Shown here in pieces: positions 62,204 through 64,000 of a DNA stretch of 64,000 nucleotides. The translations under genes and the position numbers were made by a program. The notes under the pieces were generated by a model, which was not told where the DNA came from, made no database searches, and saw only the letters and a program-made list of their open reading frames with translations. Position 1 is the first letter of the stretch. Every line of letters starts with the position of its first letter. This DNA is from DATLZU01 sp051293835 (lineage in GTDB: Bacteria > Nitrospirota > Nitrospiria > Nitrospirales > Nitrospiraceae), in the NCBI GenBank assembly GCA_051293835.1, contig JBPKMA010000005.1, positions 214,711 to 278,710 of the forward strand, given 5' to 3'.

Positions 62204-64000
62204 TTATGCCCGCAGGTCAGCACGCGACTGGCTGGCTCCAGATCCCCTGCCGATCTGAGCCAGAGCCTCCCCCGCCGCCCGCCGGAGGAACTCCGGTTCC
62301 CGAGCATCTGCGGCGATCTTCGTCAAGGCAGCCACGGCTTCCACCGCTCGCCTCGAGCCGAGGCGTTCGATGGATCGATATCGGACCCAAACATCGGGGT
62401 CCCGGAGACCCAGACCGATAATCGCGGTGCGGCCTTCTGGCCAGTCGCTCTGGGAGAGGCCCATGACTGCCGCCAGCCGAACCTGCTCATGATCATCCGA
62501 CATCGCGATTTTCAACGCTTCGCAGGCGCGCGGGTCGTCATAGCGACCGAGCGCTTCGGCAGCAGCCCGACGCACCGACCATTCCGGATCGTTCATTGCG
62601 ACGAGCAGGGGTTGCAGGCCTTCCGGCAGGGCCATGCGTCCGATCAGTTGCGCGGCCGACGAGCGAACTTCCGGGCGCGGGTGGTCGAGCAGAGCGACCG
62701 CCGACATACCAATGTCCTGCGACGAGACCGTCGCCAGGGCGGCGATGATGTCCTCGCGCACGTCCGCATATCGCTCCATGGTCAGCATATCCAGCAACGA
62801 TCGGAGATCGGTGAGACGTCCGGTCTCCGCCAAAATCCGGACAGCTTCCGCACGCACGTACCCGGTCGAATCACCGATGGCCTGGTGGACGGCTTGCATC
62901 GCCTCATCTGTGCCAATCATGGCCAGCGCCTGCACCGCGAGCTTCCGCAGCTCCCAATTAGGACTGCCCCGACGAACCGCGGCTAGGGCCGGTACCGCAT
63001 CGGCGCAACGCATGGTGCCCAGCGCCCGAATCAAAACGGTCCCGAGCGTCATATCGGTTTCATCCGGCCGCACGGCCTCGATCAGTTGTGGCGCATCGCC
63101 GATCGAAGCCAGAGCGGAGACCGCTCGGCCGATCGCCTCTTCGCTTGGACTGGCCCATCCGCGGCAGGCGTTCAGGATCAGGCGCGTGCCCCGCCCATCG
63201 CGCAGTCGCCCCAGGGCCGTGATCGCGGCCATGCGACTATCCGGATCGGAATCGCGCAAGACTTCGGTTAACAGCGCCAGCCAGGTCGCCGTGTCCCGCG
63301 TCGCCCAGACGTCGGAGTCGACGCGATCCGTGATCGTCACGAGCGACTTAATCAAAGTCGCGCGCAGTTCCGGATTCGACGATTCGATCAACCGTATCAG
63401 GACCGGAACGCACCGTCCCTCGTGATCCAGTCGGGCCATAGCGTCGATCGCCGCGCATTGCACCGGACTGCTGCCTTTTTCCATCGCCTCAATAAGCGGA
63501 AGCAGAGACGCCGGATCCCCGATCTCCGCCAAAGCCGAGATGGCCGAAACTGCCACCCATTCCGTATCCTGAAGAAGCCTGATGAGATGAGGGACTGCCT
63601 CCGCCGCACGGAGGTGGCCGAGGGTCTCGGCGGCCGCAGCCCGCACATTGGCATCCGGATCCGACAGCAACGGCATCACATGCGCCACGGCTCGCGGGTC
63701 GTCCTGTTTACCCAAGATGTCCACGATGAATTTGCGCACATTGGGGTCGGGAGATCCGAGGTGCGGCAGGACGGCCTCCAGGACGTTGCCAGCGATGTCT
63801 TCCAGCACTTCGATGGCGGAATTCCGTACGGCAGGAGGTTCACGCAACATCTGAATCAGCCGTGTCGCCACGTGCCGTCCGCCTATGCGCACGAGACCGT
63901 TCATCGCCGCCTGCTGAACTCCGGGACTCGCGTCGCGCAGGCCGGCGACGAGGGTCTCCACGGCTTTCTCGTCCCCTTGCCCTTGCTCGGCCAGCGCTTC
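62204..64000 (-). CDS. HEAT-repeat (PBS-lyase-like) protein, 5' end outside the window
   Basis: At least 599 residues; the frame is open to base 64000. About 18 repeats of ~31 residues with the pattern VRxxAAExLG (PNVRKFIVDILGKQDDPRAV; NVRAAAAETLGHLRAAEAVP; VRSSAAQLIGRMALPEGLQP; VRLAAVMGLSQSDWPEGRTA). Scaffold for protein-protein contacts. First visible gene of the che array; HEAT proteins of this kind occur in some Che clusters but their role is unknown. Confidence 0.9.
   Translation of the reverse strand, partial: EALAEQGQGDEKAVETLVAGLRDASPGVQQAAMNGLVRIGGRHVATRLIQMLREPPAVRNSAIEVLEDIAGNVLEAVLPHLGSPDPNVRKFIVDILGKQDDPRAVAHVMPLLSDPDANVRAAAAETLGHLRAAEAVPHLIRLLQDTEWVAVSAISALAEIGDPASLLPLIEAMEKGSSPVQCAAIDAMARLDHEGRCVPVLIRLIESSNPELRATLIKSLVTITDRVDSDVWATRDTATWLALLTEVLRDSDPDSRMAAITALGRLRDGRGTRLILNACRGWASPSEEAIGRAVSALASIGDAPQLIEAVRPDETDMTLGTVLIRALGTMRCADAVPALAAVRRGSPNWELRKLAVQALAMIGTDEAMQAVHQAIGDSTGYVRAEAVRILAETGRLTDLRSLLDMLTMERYADVREDIIAALATVSSQDIGMSAVALLDHPRPEVRSSAAQLIGRMALPEGLQPLLVAMNDPEWSVRRAAAEALGRYDDPRACEALKIAMSDDHEQVRLAAVMGLSQSDWPEGRTAIIGLGLRDPDVWVRYRSIERLGSRRAVEAVAALTKIAADAREPEFLRRAAGEALAQIGRGSGASQSRADLRA

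Overview
The window looks like a chromosomal stretch of a GC-rich (about 60% by eye) Gram-negative bacterium. It has signal-peptide lipoproteins, an outer-membrane porin, a complete type II secretion operon, a flagellar motor pair and a large chemotaxis operon. Gene content and protein style fit Nitrospira (Nitrospirota), but that is an inference; no rRNA or other phylogenetic marker is present.

Layout. 1-4.5 kb: the 5' part of groEL, an SPW-like membrane protein, three Hsp20 genes and a 54-residue membrane peptide, all on the minus strand (a heat-shock island with two candidate promoters). 4.5-5.8 kb: small ORFs and decayed coding pieces. 5.8-19.1 kb: housekeeping genes (citrate synthase, ArsC/Spx-like protein, RNase D coupled to a J-domain protein, cytochrome c, ACT-malic enzyme), a 1242-residue fusion of a DUF255/YyaL thioredoxin-like protein with an aldo-keto reductase, a Pal-like lipoprotein, and a frameshifted diguanylate cyclase. 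19.3-26.7 kb: a phosphate region with a PsiE/CBS operon, pstSCAB-phoU and a decayed ppx/gppA gene. 26.7-28.5 kb: relics of a TonB-type and a two-partner-secretion TpsB (ShlB/FhaC) gene. 28.8-41.2 kb: type II secretion genes gspC-D-E-F-G-H-I-J-N-L-M-K. 41.3-45.4 kb: an OprO/OprP-type porin, a second PstS-like protein and two lipoproteins. 45.9-48.4 kb: debris of a mobile element (integrase pieces, IS3 fragment, helicase fragment) ending at a tRNA-Thr gene. 48.5-64 kb: one minus-strand array with a HEAT-repeat gene, cheR, two CheY-like regulators, cheZ, cheA, cheV, cheB, a heme-motif chemoreceptor, cheW, motA, motB and a partner-switching set (STAS, response regulator-PP2C, HPt, receiver-HATPase).

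How the genes fit together. Four sites upstream of psiE, pstS, the porin and pstS2 share a PHO-box-like architecture: 7-bp elements ending in AAC or similar, separated by 4 bp, repeated every 11 bp. This suggests one phosphate-starvation regulon covers outer-membrane uptake (porin), periplasmic capture (two PstS) and inner-membrane transport (PstCAB). The type II secretion operon sits between the two phosphate blocks and might export phosphatases, but its own PHO site is weak. The chemotaxis half joins a standard Che pathway to an Rsb-like partner-switch module.

Single-base frameshifts and stops are frequent, but only in accessory genes (lipoprotein, diguanylate cyclase, small HTH protein, ppx, tpsB, tonB, integrase, helicase). 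All core operons are intact, which argues for real gene decay rather than poor sequence. No rRNA, CRISPR array or replication origin was seen.
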